Origin: CAJPPJ01 sp963545265
Lineage (GTDB): Bacteria; Bacillota_I; Bacilli_A; RF39; UBA660
Length of the DNA: 43,236 bases
Reading direction: 5' to 3'
Assembly (NCBI GenBank): GCA_963545265.1
Contig: CAUUHY010000007.1
Location: 1 to 43,236 of the forward strand
Position 1 is the stretch's first letter. Every line of letters starts with the position of its first letter. Both the position numbers and the translations under genes were made by a program. The notes under the pieces were generated by a model, which did no database searches, was not told the origin of the DNA, and saw nothing but the letters and a program-made list of their open reading frames with translations. Below are positions 24,220 to 32,884 of this stretch, piece by piece.

Positions 24220-24645
24220 TTAAACTTCAAACTCTCCAAAGCCAAAATTAACTTTTGTTGTAACTTTAGGTACACCAGTTGTTGGATCATAACTAATTGA
24301 ATTCTTGCTCATTCCATCACTTTTATAATTTACACCCTTTAAAAGATTTTCTGAAGTTAATTTCTTAGATGATTCTTCATCGATTTTTTCAACTTCATCA
24401 GCAGTTTTATTAACAATTGTAGCAAAATTTTCTAAAAAAACATTGAAATTTTGAGCTTCTTTATATGCATCTGCTGAAATTTGTTCTAAAACATCTGCTA
24501 CTTCTCCTTCAATTATGTTTCTTGTTTTTAGTCCTTCAATATTTCCAATAACACGATGTAACGAATCCATTAAATAAGATCCATAAGTTTTTACATCACT
24601 AGAATATGAACGAACATTTTGTACATCTACTAATCTTATAGCCAT
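24220..24645 (-). CDS. WXG-like partner protein (G-x-V-A turn family, extended)
   Basis: A 141-residue protein. The N-terminal 100 residues form a helical hairpin with the turn EGEVADVLEQ at 46-55, aligned with the W-x-G of WXG100 proteins. A tail of about 35 residues (KSDGMSKNSISYDPTTGVPK onward) is predicted beta or unstructured and ends GFGEFEV. No catalytic motif is seen. It is 12 bp upstream of a WXG100 gene in the same transcript, so a heterodimer is likely by analogy with EsxA/EsxB. The family is assigned by eye from the four paralogues in this window. Confidence 0.7.
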   Translation of the reverse strand: MAIRLVDVQNVRSYSSDVKTYGSYLMDSLHRVIGNIEGLKTRNIIEGEVADVLEQISADAYKEAQNFNVFLENFATIVNKTADEVEKIDEESSKKLTSENLLKGVNYKSDGMSKNSISYDPTTGVPKVTTKVNFGFGEFEV

Positions 24646-24725
24646 ACTATTCTACCTCCAATTATATAATACCAATAAAATTAAAATTATTATACTTAAA
24701 TTTTGTAACTTTACATTAAATTTAC

Positions 24726-24756
24726 AAAAAAACAATTAGTTACTAATTGTTTTTTT
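24726..24756. terminator. Terminator after the Gly/Ser-linker membrane protein gene
   Basis: AAAAAAACAATTA pairs with TAATTGTTTTTTT around GTTAC, immediately after the stop at 24760. Confidence 0.85.
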
Positions 24757-24759
24757 ATC

Positions 24760-25989
24760 TTACCAACTTGATGAAGTTGTATTAAATGATCCATCATTAT
24801 ATCCAGTAGTATCTACTGTTGACCAATCACTATTTGTTGTTTCTTCTGTTTCTTCAGAAGCTAATTCATCTTCATCATTTTTGTTTTTAGACATTAGTGC
24901 TGCTGTTCCAAGACCTACTGCTCCAAGTCCTAAAGTTCCAAGTCCTGCATATTTAATCCAATCTGAATTTGATCCATTATCTGCTGGAAGTGAATCATCT
25001 ATTGTCGATGTTGATAAATCTGTTAAAGATGAATCTTCAGTTGGTAAATTATCTGTAACTGGATTATTTTCACCTTCAGTTAATAAAGGTAAATTTTCTT
25101 CTAAAGTTGTTTCTCCTTCTGGTAAAACTTGTTCATCTGGTGATACATTTGTTTTTAATAAATCATCTAATAATTTATTTGAAGCTTCTTCTCCACCTGT
25201 TGAAAGTTTACCTAAATTATCTTTATTTGTATCAGATGTTGGTAAGCTTCCACTACCAGATGGACTAGTTCCAGCACCAGAATCTCCTGTACCTGTTGTT
25301 GATGGTGTATATCCTGTTGATCCTCCACCATTGTTATTCCCTGTTGCTGTTGTTGATGGTGTATATCCTGTTGATCCTCCACCATTATTATTTCCTGAAT
25401 TTGTTCCGTTTTGATTAGATGTATTTGAATTATTACCTCTTAATCTATTTAAAATATCTTCTATTAAAGGGTTTCTTCCTTCTGAGGCATTATTATTTTG
25501 TTTAAATGCTGATTCTTGGTTACCAGAAGTAGTTCCAGAAGTTTGATCAGAACCAGTTCCTTGATTAGATGTATTTGATGGAGTAGTTCCTCCTGAAGTT
25601 ATAGGAGCTGAACCTCCTCCATTGCTTCCACCACCAGAACCAGATCCTCCACCAGATGATCCTCCTGATCCACCAGATCTTCTCTTCATTTCTTCAGTAG
25701 ATGCTGCTAATTCAGAAGCTTGAGAACCTTCAAATTCTTGTTCTGAAGAAATTAAACTCTTTAAGAAATCTATATATTTTAATAATATATCATCTATTTT
25801 ATTTACTATTGGAGTTAATTTATCAATAAATTCTTGTCTTTTTTCTTTAAAGTCACCTTCATCTTCAGCATTTAAATATTCTAATATCTTTTTTATTTCA
25901 TTAAATAAATTATTAATATTTAATTTAGATTTATCTAATTTACCGACATTTTCTGCTAAAAGTGCTAAATTTACTATTTTATTATTCAT
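24760..25989 (-). CDS. Type VII-associated protein: helical head, Gly/Ser/Asn/Thr linker, Gly-Leu membrane segment, acidic tail
   Basis: A 409-residue protein in four parts. Residues 1-105 are a charged helical domain (FNEIKKILEYLNAEDEGDF, EFIDKLTPIVNKIDDILLKY) of the size of a WXG hairpin. Residues about 108-260 are low complexity, including a duplicated 18-residue unit GNNNGGGSTGYTPSTT. An acidic region follows. A short hydrophobic segment YAGLGTLGLGAVGLGTAALM (about 348-367) comes next, then an acidic Ser/Thr/Trp tail. There is no N-terminal signal peptide. The layout closely mirrors the product at 32885-34216. It sits between WXG100 genes, so it is probably a structural or secreted component of this system. 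It could be misnamed as a mucin-like protein by composition alone. Confidence 0.7.
   Translation of the reverse strand: MNNKIVNLALLAENVGKLDKSKLNINNLFNEIKKILEYLNAEDEGDFKEKRQEFIDKLTPIVNKIDDILLKYIDFLKSLISSEQEFEGSQASELAASTEEMKRRSGGSGGSSGGGSGSGGGSNGGGSAPITSGGTTPSNTSNQGTGSDQTSGTTSGNQESAFKQNNNASEGRNPLIEDILNRLRGNNSNTSNQNGTNSGNNNGGGSTGYTPSTTATGNNNGGGSTGYTPSTTGTGDSGAGTSPSGSGSLPTSDTNKDNLGKLSTGGEEASNKLLDDLLKTNVSPDEQVLPEGETTLEENLPLLTEGENNPVTDNLPTEDSSLTDLSTSTIDDSLPADNGSNSDWIKYAGLGTLGLGAVGLGTAALMSKNKNDEDELASEETEETTNSDWSTVDTTGYNDGSFNTTSSSW
25294..25394 (-). repeat. Two tandem 54-bp repeats in the linker of the gene at 24760
   Basis: Two nearly identical 54-bp units encode GNNNGGGSTGYTPSTT plus two residues each. 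In-frame copy-number change would alter linker length. Confidence 0.9.
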
Positions 25990-26009
25990 AATCTTTATAC
26001 CTCACAAAA

Positions 26010-26318
26010 TTACTGTCTATCTAACACATCTGCTTTACCTGCATTTGCGCCTTCATCATCTGCATGTGCAGATAATCTTGTTTTTTCTTTATTCATATAT
26101 TCAGTAAAAGTAGTATCAATAAATTCAGATAATTCTTTTTTAGTTTCTGTTAATTTATTAACATAAGCATCTTTTGTAGTTCCTTGCCAATCTTGTTGAT
26201 TTACATTAATAATTTTTGATATTTCTTCTACTTCTTGAAGTAAATTGCTAGTTTCTCTAGCAACATTTGTTATAGCTTGTTCTGTTTCATTATAATTAAA
26301 TTTAAATCCATCACTCAT
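26010..26318 (-). CDS. WXG100-family protein
   Basis: A 102-residue helical protein with the turn QQDWQGTTKD (Trp44, Gly46). A C-terminal export-type motif Y-M-N-K-E is followed by an Ala/Asp-rich tail (SAHADDEGANAG). No signal peptide. It starts behind GGAG and is followed after 20 bp by the Gly/Ser-linker membrane protein, so the two are co-transcribed and could interact. Confidence 0.92.
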   Translation of the reverse strand: MSDGFKFNYNETEQAITNVARETSNLLQEVEEISKIINVNQQDWQGTTKDAYVNKLTETKKELSEFIDTTFTEYMNKEKTRLSAHADDEGANAGKADVLDRQ

Positions 26319-26398
26319 AGTAGTTCTCCTATTCTGTTATTATTGTATAATATATATCTTAAAATATCAAAGTATTTTTGTCAATTTTATGTAAAATG

Positions 26399-26430
26399 AA
26401 AAACACTTCTAAAAAGAAGTGCTTTTTTTT
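26399..26430 (-). terminator. Terminator between two WXG transcription units
   Basis: On the minus strand AAAGCACTTC pairs with GAAGTGTTTTT (one G-U) around a short loop, just after the stop at 26440. Confidence 0.8.
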
Positions 26431-26439
26431 CTAATTTAA

Positions 26440-26769
26440 TTAGTTTTTGAATGCAGTCATTCCAGCTATCATGTTTCCTAATTCGTTTGCTTGAGATGAT
26501 TCTAAGTTTTGACCTTCAACACCTACATCATTTTTAACGAAATTTTCAAATCTTGTTAATGTTTCACTAACTTGAGCAGCTGTTTGTTTAACCATTCCGT
26601 GTGCTTCTTCTAGAGGGTTTACTCTTGCACCTTCAATTATACCTGCAGCATATAAGTTATTTAATCCTTGAGAAAATTTGTTCATTGAATCAACAATATC
26701 TTGTCTTAAATTACCTAATTGAGATGTATAATTGTTTAAATCTGTTATCGAAATTCTTCTTTCGTTCAT
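26440..26769 (-). CDS. WXG-like partner protein (divergent G-x-V-A turn family)
   Basis: A 109-residue helical hairpin protein with no Trp. The turn IEGARVNPLEE lies at residues 45-55, where WXG proteins have W-x-G. The front RISITDLNNYTSQLGNLRQ resembles the other partners (two beta-like residues then a helix). It begins 19 bp after the WXG100 gene at 26789-27103, as expected for a co-expressed pair. No export motif Y-x-x-x-D/E is seen, so export may depend on the partner. Role inferred from context. Confidence 0.75.
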   Translation of the reverse strand: MNERRISITDLNNYTSQLGNLRQDIVDSMNKFSQGLNNLYAAGIIEGARVNPLEEAHGMVKQTAAQVSETLTRFENFVKNDVGVEGQNLESSQANELGNMIAGMTAFKN

Positions 26770-26788
26770 TGTTCAAATTCTCCTTTCC

Positions 26789-27103
26789 TTATATTCCTAA
26801 TTCGCTATCAGCTCTTTTAGCATCTGCTAGTTCTTTTTGGAAACTATCTTCTGCTTGTTTTCTTAACTTATCAACTACTTGTAACATTCCTTCTGCTTGT
26901 TGATTTAATTTTGTTGTATATCTTTCAACTGTTTGAGAATATGCTTGAGCATCACGTCCTACCCAACCTGATCCTACTACACTTGATGTTACATTCTTAA
27001 CTTGATTTGTTTGTTGAGCCATTTCATTAGCTGCTTGTGCCATTCTATCGAATTCACTAGCTGCTTCTTGATATTTAATTACTACTCTATCTACATTTGA
27101 CAT
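26789..27103 (-). CDS. WXG100-family protein
   Basis: A 104-residue helical protein with the turn VVGSGWVGRDAQAYSQ (Trp47, Gly49), the best match to the canonical W-x-G-x-x-A pattern in the window. The C-terminus KADAKR-type helix lacks Y-x-x-x-D/E, so the exported signal may be supplied elsewhere. The ribosome site AGGAAGGAGA is strong. It forms a two-gene unit with the partner at 26440-26769, closed by a terminator. Probably the most abundant substrate pair, judged by ribosome site only. Confidence 0.93.
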   Translation of the reverse strand: MSNVDRVVIKYQEAASEFDRMAQAANEMAQQTNQVKNVTSSVVGSGWVGRDAQAYSQTVERYTTKLNQQAEGMLQVVDKLRKQAEDSFQKELADAKRADSELGI

Positions 27104-27181
27104 CGTATCTAATCTCCTTCCTACCTTATGATTAAAGTATATAATAATTAAAAATATAATTCAATATATTTATATTATAAT

Positions 27182-28510
27182 TTACATAGTTTGTTCTTCT
27201 TTTGATATATCTGGACAATATCCCATAAAACCATCTAAATAACAACTTCTAAATGATACTTTGGCAGTTTTTAAAAATTCATTAACTAATTTTTCACCCT
27301 TTATTTTAAACAAGTCATTAGAAGTTATAATTTCTGTTTGATAAAATGTTATATCATCTTTTTTATTTTTATATAACTCATAATAATTATAGAAATATAC
27401 ATTACTATTATATGTTTTTTCTAATAATAAAAGATCAAAATTAGCTTTTTTATATGTTTTAACTTTTAAATTATCAACATACTCATTACTTTCTTCATCT
27501 AAACTATATTTACTTTCTTTAAATAAAGAATCTAATTTCTCTCTAGCTAATATTGTATTAGCAATATTTTCATCTTTTTCTAGCAATTTTTCTTTTGTAT
27601 AAAATATCTTTGGATTATTTATTTCTTCATTATTATAAATATCAGCTATAAAATATCTATTTAAATTCTTTGGCATATAGTAGTCTTTGTTCATTTCACC
27701 TACTATAATTCTACTTCCATCATTTCTTTTATAAATTCTGAAGTTTACATTACTAGACACTCTTTTAGTTAATTTATTTAATATTTTCATAGTGTCATCA
27801 TCTAGTTTAACAACTGAAGTTAACTTTGATAAATTTTCTTTTTTATTTATTGGATATTTTCTTAAAAGATTATTAATATCCATATTTGAAAAGTATCTTA
27901 TTTTAGAATACATATTATTTTGATAACTATATGTATCTGTTGCTAAATCAAACAAATAACTATATTTTGATATTGTTACTTTGTTATATGGAATATTATT
28001 ATCTTCTGCAAATACTATTTCATTTGGTATTTTATATCTATCAAGCATTTCTTTAAAGATAATACTAAGAGATAATGGATTTAAATCTCCTAAGATTAAA
28101 CCTTTTAAATCATTAGTTTTAGAAAAGTAATCTACATCATAATTAGTTCTTAAATAATCATAAATCATAAATACTTTAGGAAGTGGTTTTAAATTAGTTA
28201 AGATTACTTCATCAATTGCTTCTAATTGTTTTATTATTTCTCTTAATTCAAATACACTATATATATTTTGTTCTCTAACATAGGTTAAATTGTTATATTT
28301 ATTTATATATTCTTTATCATATGGCCCTTTTACTTGGATATTTATATTTTTTATATCTTTTAATTCATTTAACATATCACTAGTTAAAGCATTTGTACTA
28401 TTAATTGATACAAGTAAACTTGTAGTAGAATTAATACTTTTAAATTTTTTTATATCTTCTATATCTTTTAAAGTTAATTTTTCTATTTCTAACATATAAT
28501 CGTATTTCAT
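27182..28510 (-). CDS. Transglutaminase-like fold protein without the catalytic triad (unknown function)
   Basis: A 442-residue cytosolic protein with no signal or membrane segment. The middle (about residues 110-200) resembles a transglutaminase-like core: VFMIYDYLRTNYDVDYF, a helix LSLSIIFKEMLDRYKIPNEI where the active Cys would begin, then NKVTISKYSYLFDLATDTYS. The Cys and His positions are not Cys/His; only the Asp-type end is kept, so the protein is probably inactive and used for binding. The rest is unrecognised; Cys residues cluster at the very end (FRSCYLDGFMGYCPD). It shares a TAATG overlap with the LRR gene upstream and lies beside WXG genes. Fold assignment is tentative. Confidence 0.55.
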   Translation of the reverse strand: MKYDYMLEIEKLTLKDIEDIKKFKSINSTTSLLVSINSTNALTSDMLNELKDIKNINIQVKGPYDKEYINKYNNLTYVREQNIYSVFELREIIKQLEAIDEVILTNLKPLPKVFMIYDYLRTNYDVDYFSKTNDLKGLILGDLNPLSLSIIFKEMLDRYKIPNEIVFAEDNNIPYNKVTISKYSYLFDLATDTYSYQNNMYSKIRYFSNMDINNLLRKYPINKKENLSKLTSVVKLDDDTMKILNKLTKRVSSNVNFRIYKRNDGSRIIVGEMNKDYYMPKNLNRYFIADIYNNEEINNPKIFYTKEKLLEKDENIANTILAREKLDSLFKESKYSLDEESNEYVDNLKVKTYKKANFDLLLLEKTYNSNVYFYNYYELYKNKKDDITFYQTEIITSNDLFKIKGEKLVNEFLKTAKVSFRSCYLDGFMGYCPDISKEEQTM

Positions 28511-29211
28511 TATCTTAACTCTCCATAACTCAAATTATGTATTCCATTTTCAAGGACACATACATTCCTTTTTATCAAAGAATTTATTAACTTCTTATTA
28601 TTTTCATACAGATTAGAATCAATTATAAGAACTTTTAATTTGTTCATTTCATTTAAAAAAGATACATCTTTAATATCAGTATTATCAATAGCAAGACATT
28701 CTATTAAATTAAAGATACTTAACATATTTTCTCTTTCTACTTTAGAATTAGTTAAAGTTAAAGATGATAAATTAGGTAAATCTTTTAAAAATAAGATATC
28801 AACTTTCTTCATATCTATTAAAGAAAGTTTATTTAGAAATTTAAAATTATTTAACCTATCCATATTATTAACATAAGTATTATTCAATATTAAAGTGGTT
28901 AATTTTTTATTACTTAATTTTTCTATATTAAAAACAGATGAATTAACAAGTCTTAATGATTTTAAATTTTGTAATTTAATTATTTCATTTAATAATTCTT
29001 CACTACAAGGCATATTTTTAATAGTTAAAGACTCAAGAGATACAAAATATTTTAATATATCACTAGATACTTCAAAATATAAATTATCTGCACAAGGATC
29101 TATCTCTAATTCTTTTAATTTTGATAATTCAAATAAATCAAAACTTAATCTCTCAACCCCAAGTTTAAAAGCAATATATCTATTAAGATTATCACTTGTA
29201 AAATGTATCAT
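28510..29211 (-). CDS. Cytosolic leucine-rich-repeat protein
   Basis: A 233-residue protein with no export signal. Repeats of about 22 residues cover residues 45-215: SLESLTIKNM, NLKSLRLVNSSV, KLTTLILNNTYV, FLNKLSLIDMKKV, NLSSLTLTNSKV, LIECLAIDNTDI and KLKVLIIDSNLY. These form a typical LRR solenoid for protein binding. GGAG lies 6 bp before ATG 29211. The gene follows smc by 1 bp and overlaps the transglutaminase-like gene (TAATG), so all three share a transcript. The fit between this LRR and its overlapping neighbour suggests a pair that act together; the function is unknown. Confidence 0.8.
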   Translation of the reverse strand: MIHFTSDNLNRYIAFKLGVERLSFDLFELSKLKELEIDPCADNLYFEVSSDILKYFVSLESLTIKNMPCSEELLNEIIKLQNLKSLRLVNSSVFNIEKLSNKKLTTLILNNTYVNNMDRLNNFKFLNKLSLIDMKKVDILFLKDLPNLSSLTLTNSKVERENMLSIFNLIECLAIDNTDIKDVSFLNEMNKLKVLIIDSNLYENNKKLINSLIKRNVCVLENGIHNLSYGELR

Positions 29212-29212
29212 T

Positions 29213-32143
29213 TTATTCTCCTTTTACCAGTTGTATACTTACAACCTTACTTATTCCCTCTTCTTCCATAGTTATTCCATATAAACTCTTAGCATATTCC
29301 ATAGTTTCTTTTTTATGGGTAACTATTAAAAAGTCTGTTTTAGCACTATATTCTTTTATGTATTCACCAAATTTTAAAACGTTATCTTCATCAAGTGCTG
29401 CTTCAACTTCATCAAATATACAAAACGGAGTATCTTTTATTTCTAATATTGCAAATATTAAAGATATAGCAGTTAATGTTTTTTCTCCACCTGAAAGTAA
29501 AGATATACTAGAAAGTTTCTTACCAGGAGGAGTAGCATTAATCTCGATTCCTGTTTCAAGTAAATTATCTGGATCAGTTAAAATTAATTCTGCATCTCCT
29601 CCTCTAAAGAATTTTTTGAATATCTCTTTAAAGTGAATATTAACTTCATTAAAAGTCTTTTTAAATTCTGTTTCTACATAACTATCTATTTCATTAATCA
29701 TTTGATTAAGTGTATCTTTAGCATTTAATAATTCAGTTTCTTGAGAAGTCAAGAAAGTATATCTTTCATTTACTTTTTTATATTCTTCTATGGCAAGTAA
29801 ATTTACAAAACCTAAAGATTTTATTTCTTCTTTTATCTTAGAAATTTTTTCTTCCGCTTCTTTTTCTTCTATTTCTAAAATATATTTATTTCTTGCATTT
29901 TCATAAGTTAAAGAATACTCTTCACCTAATAATTTTAAATTATTATCTATCTTAATATTTTTAGTATTTATTGCTAATTCTAAATTTTTTATATATAAAT
30001 TTACTTTATTTATTTCAAGTTCTATAGATCTTTTAGTAGATTCTAAAACTTCTAAACTTTCTCTAATTTTTTTGATTTCTTTTACTTCTTTTTCTTTTTC
30101 TAAATTAAGTAAATTTAATTCTTTTTCTTTTTCATAAAAATCATTAGATATTTCATCAAGTGCTTGATTATTTTTAGATTTATCTAATACTTTAGTATTA
30201 AATTCTAAATTTTCAATTAGTTTTATCTTTTCTTCTAATAAATTCTCTTTATTTTCAATATTTTGTTTTAAAAAATTTATTTTTGATGTTAAATCAAATA
30301 TTTCTTTATTTACTAAATCTCTTTGATTAATATTTTTTTGATTATCTAAGTCTAATTCATCTTTTAACTTAGCATTAATTTTTATTTTTTCTTTTAATTC
30401 AGATATTTCTCTTTTACTAGATACTAGGTTATCGTTAATTTTTGAAAAACCTCCAGTTAAAGACCCATATGGATTAACAACTGAACCATCTAGCGCTATT
30501 ACTTTATATTTTTTGTTAACCAAATTACTTATTAAAAATGCATCATCTATTGTTTTAGCAACCAAAGTAGTCCCAAATAAACTGGATATTATATTTTTAT
30601 ATTTAATATCTACTTCTAAAATATCAGATAAAACACCTAAATAAGCTTTATTAGATTTTAAATGCTCTATATCATAAATTTCTCTTTTTTTTATGCTAGT
30701 TAAAGGATAAAAAGTAAGTCTTCCTATCTTATTGTTTTTTAAATACTCTACTGCTTGTTTTGCACTATTTTCATCTTTTACAATTAAATTATTTCTAATA
30801 GGTCCAACAGAAATTTCTTTGATAATTTCATATTTTTCATCACATGTTATTACTTCTTCAACAGTTTTTTCTATACCGGTTAATCTTGGATTATTTAATA
30901 TTGAAGAAAGTGCTTTATTATAAGAATTTTTATTATCTATAAAGTTTTCTAAATAGTTAAGTCTCGAATTAGAATAATCAATATTTCTTAAAAGTTCTGA
31001 TGTTTCTTTATTTATAGAAGTTATTTTATTTTCTAAAGATTCTAATTTTTCATATAATGAAGTTAAATGTTTTTCTTCTTTTATTTTTTCTTCTTTACTA
31101 AATTCTATTTCTTTTAATAAAATTTCTTTATTCTTAGTTTCTTTTAAAATTTCTTCTTTTAAATTTACTAATTCTAAACTTAGCTTATCTTCAGATAAAT
31201 TATATTTTTCATCTTTTAATAGCATTTCTTTTTTTAAAGATAACTTATTAACTATATCAGATAATTTAACGATTTTTTCATTATAATCATCTATGATTAT
31301 TTCTTTTTCTCTAATAGATTTTTTATGTTTTTCTATATTTAAAAAAGTTTCTTCATCTTCTTTTTCAAAAATAAGTTTCTTATCGTTTTCTTTTTCTAAT
31401 TCTTTTTCTTCTTCTTTTAATAAATTATTATCTTTATAAATATTTTCAGTAATTAATGATATTTCTAAGTTTTCTAATTCTTCTTTTAAATCAGTATATT
31501 TTCTAGCATTTATACTTTGTTCTTTTAACGGATCTAGTTGTAACTTTAATTCATCAAGTATATCTTTTACTCTATTTAAATTATCATCTACTTTGATTAA
31601 TTTTCTTGTAGTTTCAATCTTTCTTTCTTTGTATTTTGCTATTCCTGCAGCTTGTTCTATAATACTTCTTCTATCAAGTGATGAATTTGATAATATTTTA
31701 GCTATTTCACCTTGACCTACTATAGAAAAAGCATTCTTTCCTATTCCTGAATCTAAAAACAAATCTATTATATCTTTAAGTCTTACTTTCTCACCATTTA
31801 TAAAATAATCATTTTCACCAGTTCTATATATTCTTCTTTTAATAGATATTTCTTTAAAAGGAATTTTCAAATAATTATCACTATTATCAAAAGTTAAAGA
31901 TACACTTGCTACATTTAACGCTTTACTATTTTGTGAACCAGAAAAAATAAGATCAGTCATACCTTGATCTCCTCTTAATGACTTGCTTGATTGTTCTCCA
32001 AGTACAAACCTTACAGCATCTATTATATTACTTTTACCACTTCCATTAGGTCCAACTAAACAAGCAATACCTTTATCAAAGGTCATTGTAACATTATCTC
32101 TAAATGATTTAAAACCTGCTATCTTAATTTCTTTTAAATACAT
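29213..32143 (-). CDS. smc: Chromosome partition protein SMC
   Basis: A 976-residue SMC ATPase, shorter than the usual 1,150-1,190 because the coiled coils are reduced. It has Walker A GPNGSGKSNIIDAVRF at about 32-47, a first coiled coil to about 470, and a hinge at about 510-590 (YLGVLSDILEV, VVNPYGSLTGGF). A second coil follows, then signature LSGGEKTLTAISL near 885 and Walker B PFCIFDEVEAALDEDN. It compacts and segregates the chromosome with ScpA/ScpB, which are not in the window. It heads a transcript with the LRR and transglutaminase-like genes, which is unusual: smc is normally next to rnc or ftsY. Confidence 0.95.
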   Translation of the reverse strand: MYLKEIKIAGFKSFRDNVTMTFDKGIACLVGPNGSGKSNIIDAVRFVLGEQSSKSLRGDQGMTDLIFSGSQNSKALNVASVSLTFDNSDNYLKIPFKEISIKRRIYRTGENDYFINGEKVRLKDIIDLFLDSGIGKNAFSIVGQGEIAKILSNSSLDRRSIIEQAAGIAKYKERKIETTRKLIKVDDNLNRVKDILDELKLQLDPLKEQSINARKYTDLKEELENLEISLITENIYKDNNLLKEEEKELEKENDKKLIFEKEDEETFLNIEKHKKSIREKEIIIDDYNEKIVKLSDIVNKLSLKKEMLLKDEKYNLSEDKLSLELVNLKEEILKETKNKEILLKEIEFSKEEKIKEEKHLTSLYEKLESLENKITSINKETSELLRNIDYSNSRLNYLENFIDNKNSYNKALSSILNNPRLTGIEKTVEEVITCDEKYEIIKEISVGPIRNNLIVKDENSAKQAVEYLKNNKIGRLTFYPLTSIKKREIYDIEHLKSNKAYLGVLSDILEVDIKYKNIISSLFGTTLVAKTIDDAFLISNLVNKKYKVIALDGSVVNPYGSLTGGFSKINDNLVSSKREISELKEKIKINAKLKDELDLDNQKNINQRDLVNKEIFDLTSKINFLKQNIENKENLLEEKIKLIENLEFNTKVLDKSKNNQALDEISNDFYEKEKELNLLNLEKEKEVKEIKKIRESLEVLESTKRSIELEINKVNLYIKNLELAINTKNIKIDNNLKLLGEEYSLTYENARNKYILEIEEKEAEEKISKIKEEIKSLGFVNLLAIEEYKKVNERYTFLTSQETELLNAKDTLNQMINEIDSYVETEFKKTFNEVNIHFKEIFKKFFRGGDAELILTDPDNLLETGIEINATPPGKKLSSISLLSGGEKTLTAISLIFAILEIKDTPFCIFDEVEAALDEDNVLKFGEYIKEYSAKTDFLIVTHKKETMEYAKSLYGITMEEEGISKVVSIQLVKGE

Positions 32144-32175
32144 AACTTCACCTATATTAGATTATAACACAAGAA

Positions 32176-32212
32176 AAAAAGTATTAATAACTTTTAATTA
32201 TCAATACTTTTT
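32176..32212. terminator. Terminator after the pilin-like gene
   Basis: AAAAAGTATT pairs with AATACTTTTT around an AT-rich loop with T tracts on both sides, just after the stop at 32219. Confidence 0.7.
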
Positions 32213-32218
32213 TATTTT

Positions 32219-32815
32219 TTATTTTCTAACACAAGCTGTTCCATCTGGATTTTTAGCTATTAATAAATTTCTAGCTGCTAAACTATAGTTTTTACCATCA
32301 TAAGTAACAACACCCTTAAATGGATTTGCTATTTGGTTATTAGTTTTAATTTTTTGTCTTAATTGAGCTGTATTTCTATCTAATTCTGAATCAGTTACTA
32401 AAGGTAAAGAGTGTAATGTAACATCTTTAAATTGAACTAAATATAATGGATCTCTATCTTCTCTAAATTTTACAAATATACCTGTTTCTTCTGTCCATGT
32501 TCCATATCCTGATTTTTCACCTTTTTGCATTTCTAAACATGCCCATGGTATAAAATATAAATTATTAGGATTTTGTTCTATAACAGGTTTATTATCTCCA
32601 TTAAAGAATGAATATTTTTCAATTTCATCAAGTCCTAAACTTATATCTGTTCTTGCTTTATTAACGAATTCTTGTAAAGTACTAATTGTACCTTTCTTTC
32701 TTGAATCTTCAATAACTGATGTAATACTAGGTATAGCTATCATCATTAAAATTGCCAATATAATTACAACAGCTATAAGTTCTATTAAAGTAAAACCTTT
32801 TTTATTTCTCAACAT
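32219..32815 (-). CDS. Type IV pilin-like protein
   Basis: A 198-residue protein with a class III signal: MLRNKKGFTLIELIAVVIIL, cleaved by prepilin peptidase after Gly7 and then methylated, with Glu5 of the mature form. The hydrophobic helix runs to about residue 30; the globular head carries two Cys (PWACLEMQ; GTACVRK), which may form a C-terminal disulfide loop. It is monocistronic, with its own terminator. No prepilin peptidase, pilus ATPase or other pilin is in the window, so it depends on distant genes or is a pseudopilin used by another export machine. Confidence 0.88.
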   Translation of the reverse strand: MLRNKKGFTLIELIAVVIILAILMMIAIPSITSVIEDSRKKGTISTLQEFVNKARTDISLGLDEIEKYSFFNGDNKPVIEQNPNNLYFIPWACLEMQKGEKSGYGTWTEETGIFVKFREDRDPLYLVQFKDVTLHSLPLVTDSELDRNTAQLRQKIKTNNQIANPFKGVVTYDGKNYSLAARNLLIAKNPDGTACVRK

Positions 32816-32853
32816 TTTTCTATCCTTTCTAATATAATTATAATATTATGAAA

Positions 32854-32882
32854 AAAAGAAAGCAACTTACTTGCTTTCTTTT
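32854..32882 (-). terminator. Terminator after the Gly/Asn-linker protein gene
   Basis: On the minus strand AAAAGAAAGCAA pairs with TTGCTTTCTTTT around a 5-base loop and is followed by TTT, 3 bp after the stop at 32885. Confidence 0.85.
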
Positions 32883-32884
32883 AT

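Noticed and set aside
24881..25414. Plus-strand open frame over the Gly/Ser-linker gene
   Set aside because: The reverse of a low-complexity coding region; no ribosome site or family pattern, whereas the minus strand has a start, stop and terminator.
23347..27103. LXG polymorphic toxins with immunity genes
   Set aside because: No protein here has an N-terminal LXG domain with a large C-terminal toxin module; the candidates are about 100-140 residues.
27182..28510. Active transglutaminase or cysteine protease
   Set aside because: The positions expected for the nucleophilic Cys and the His are other residues, so at most the fold is retained.
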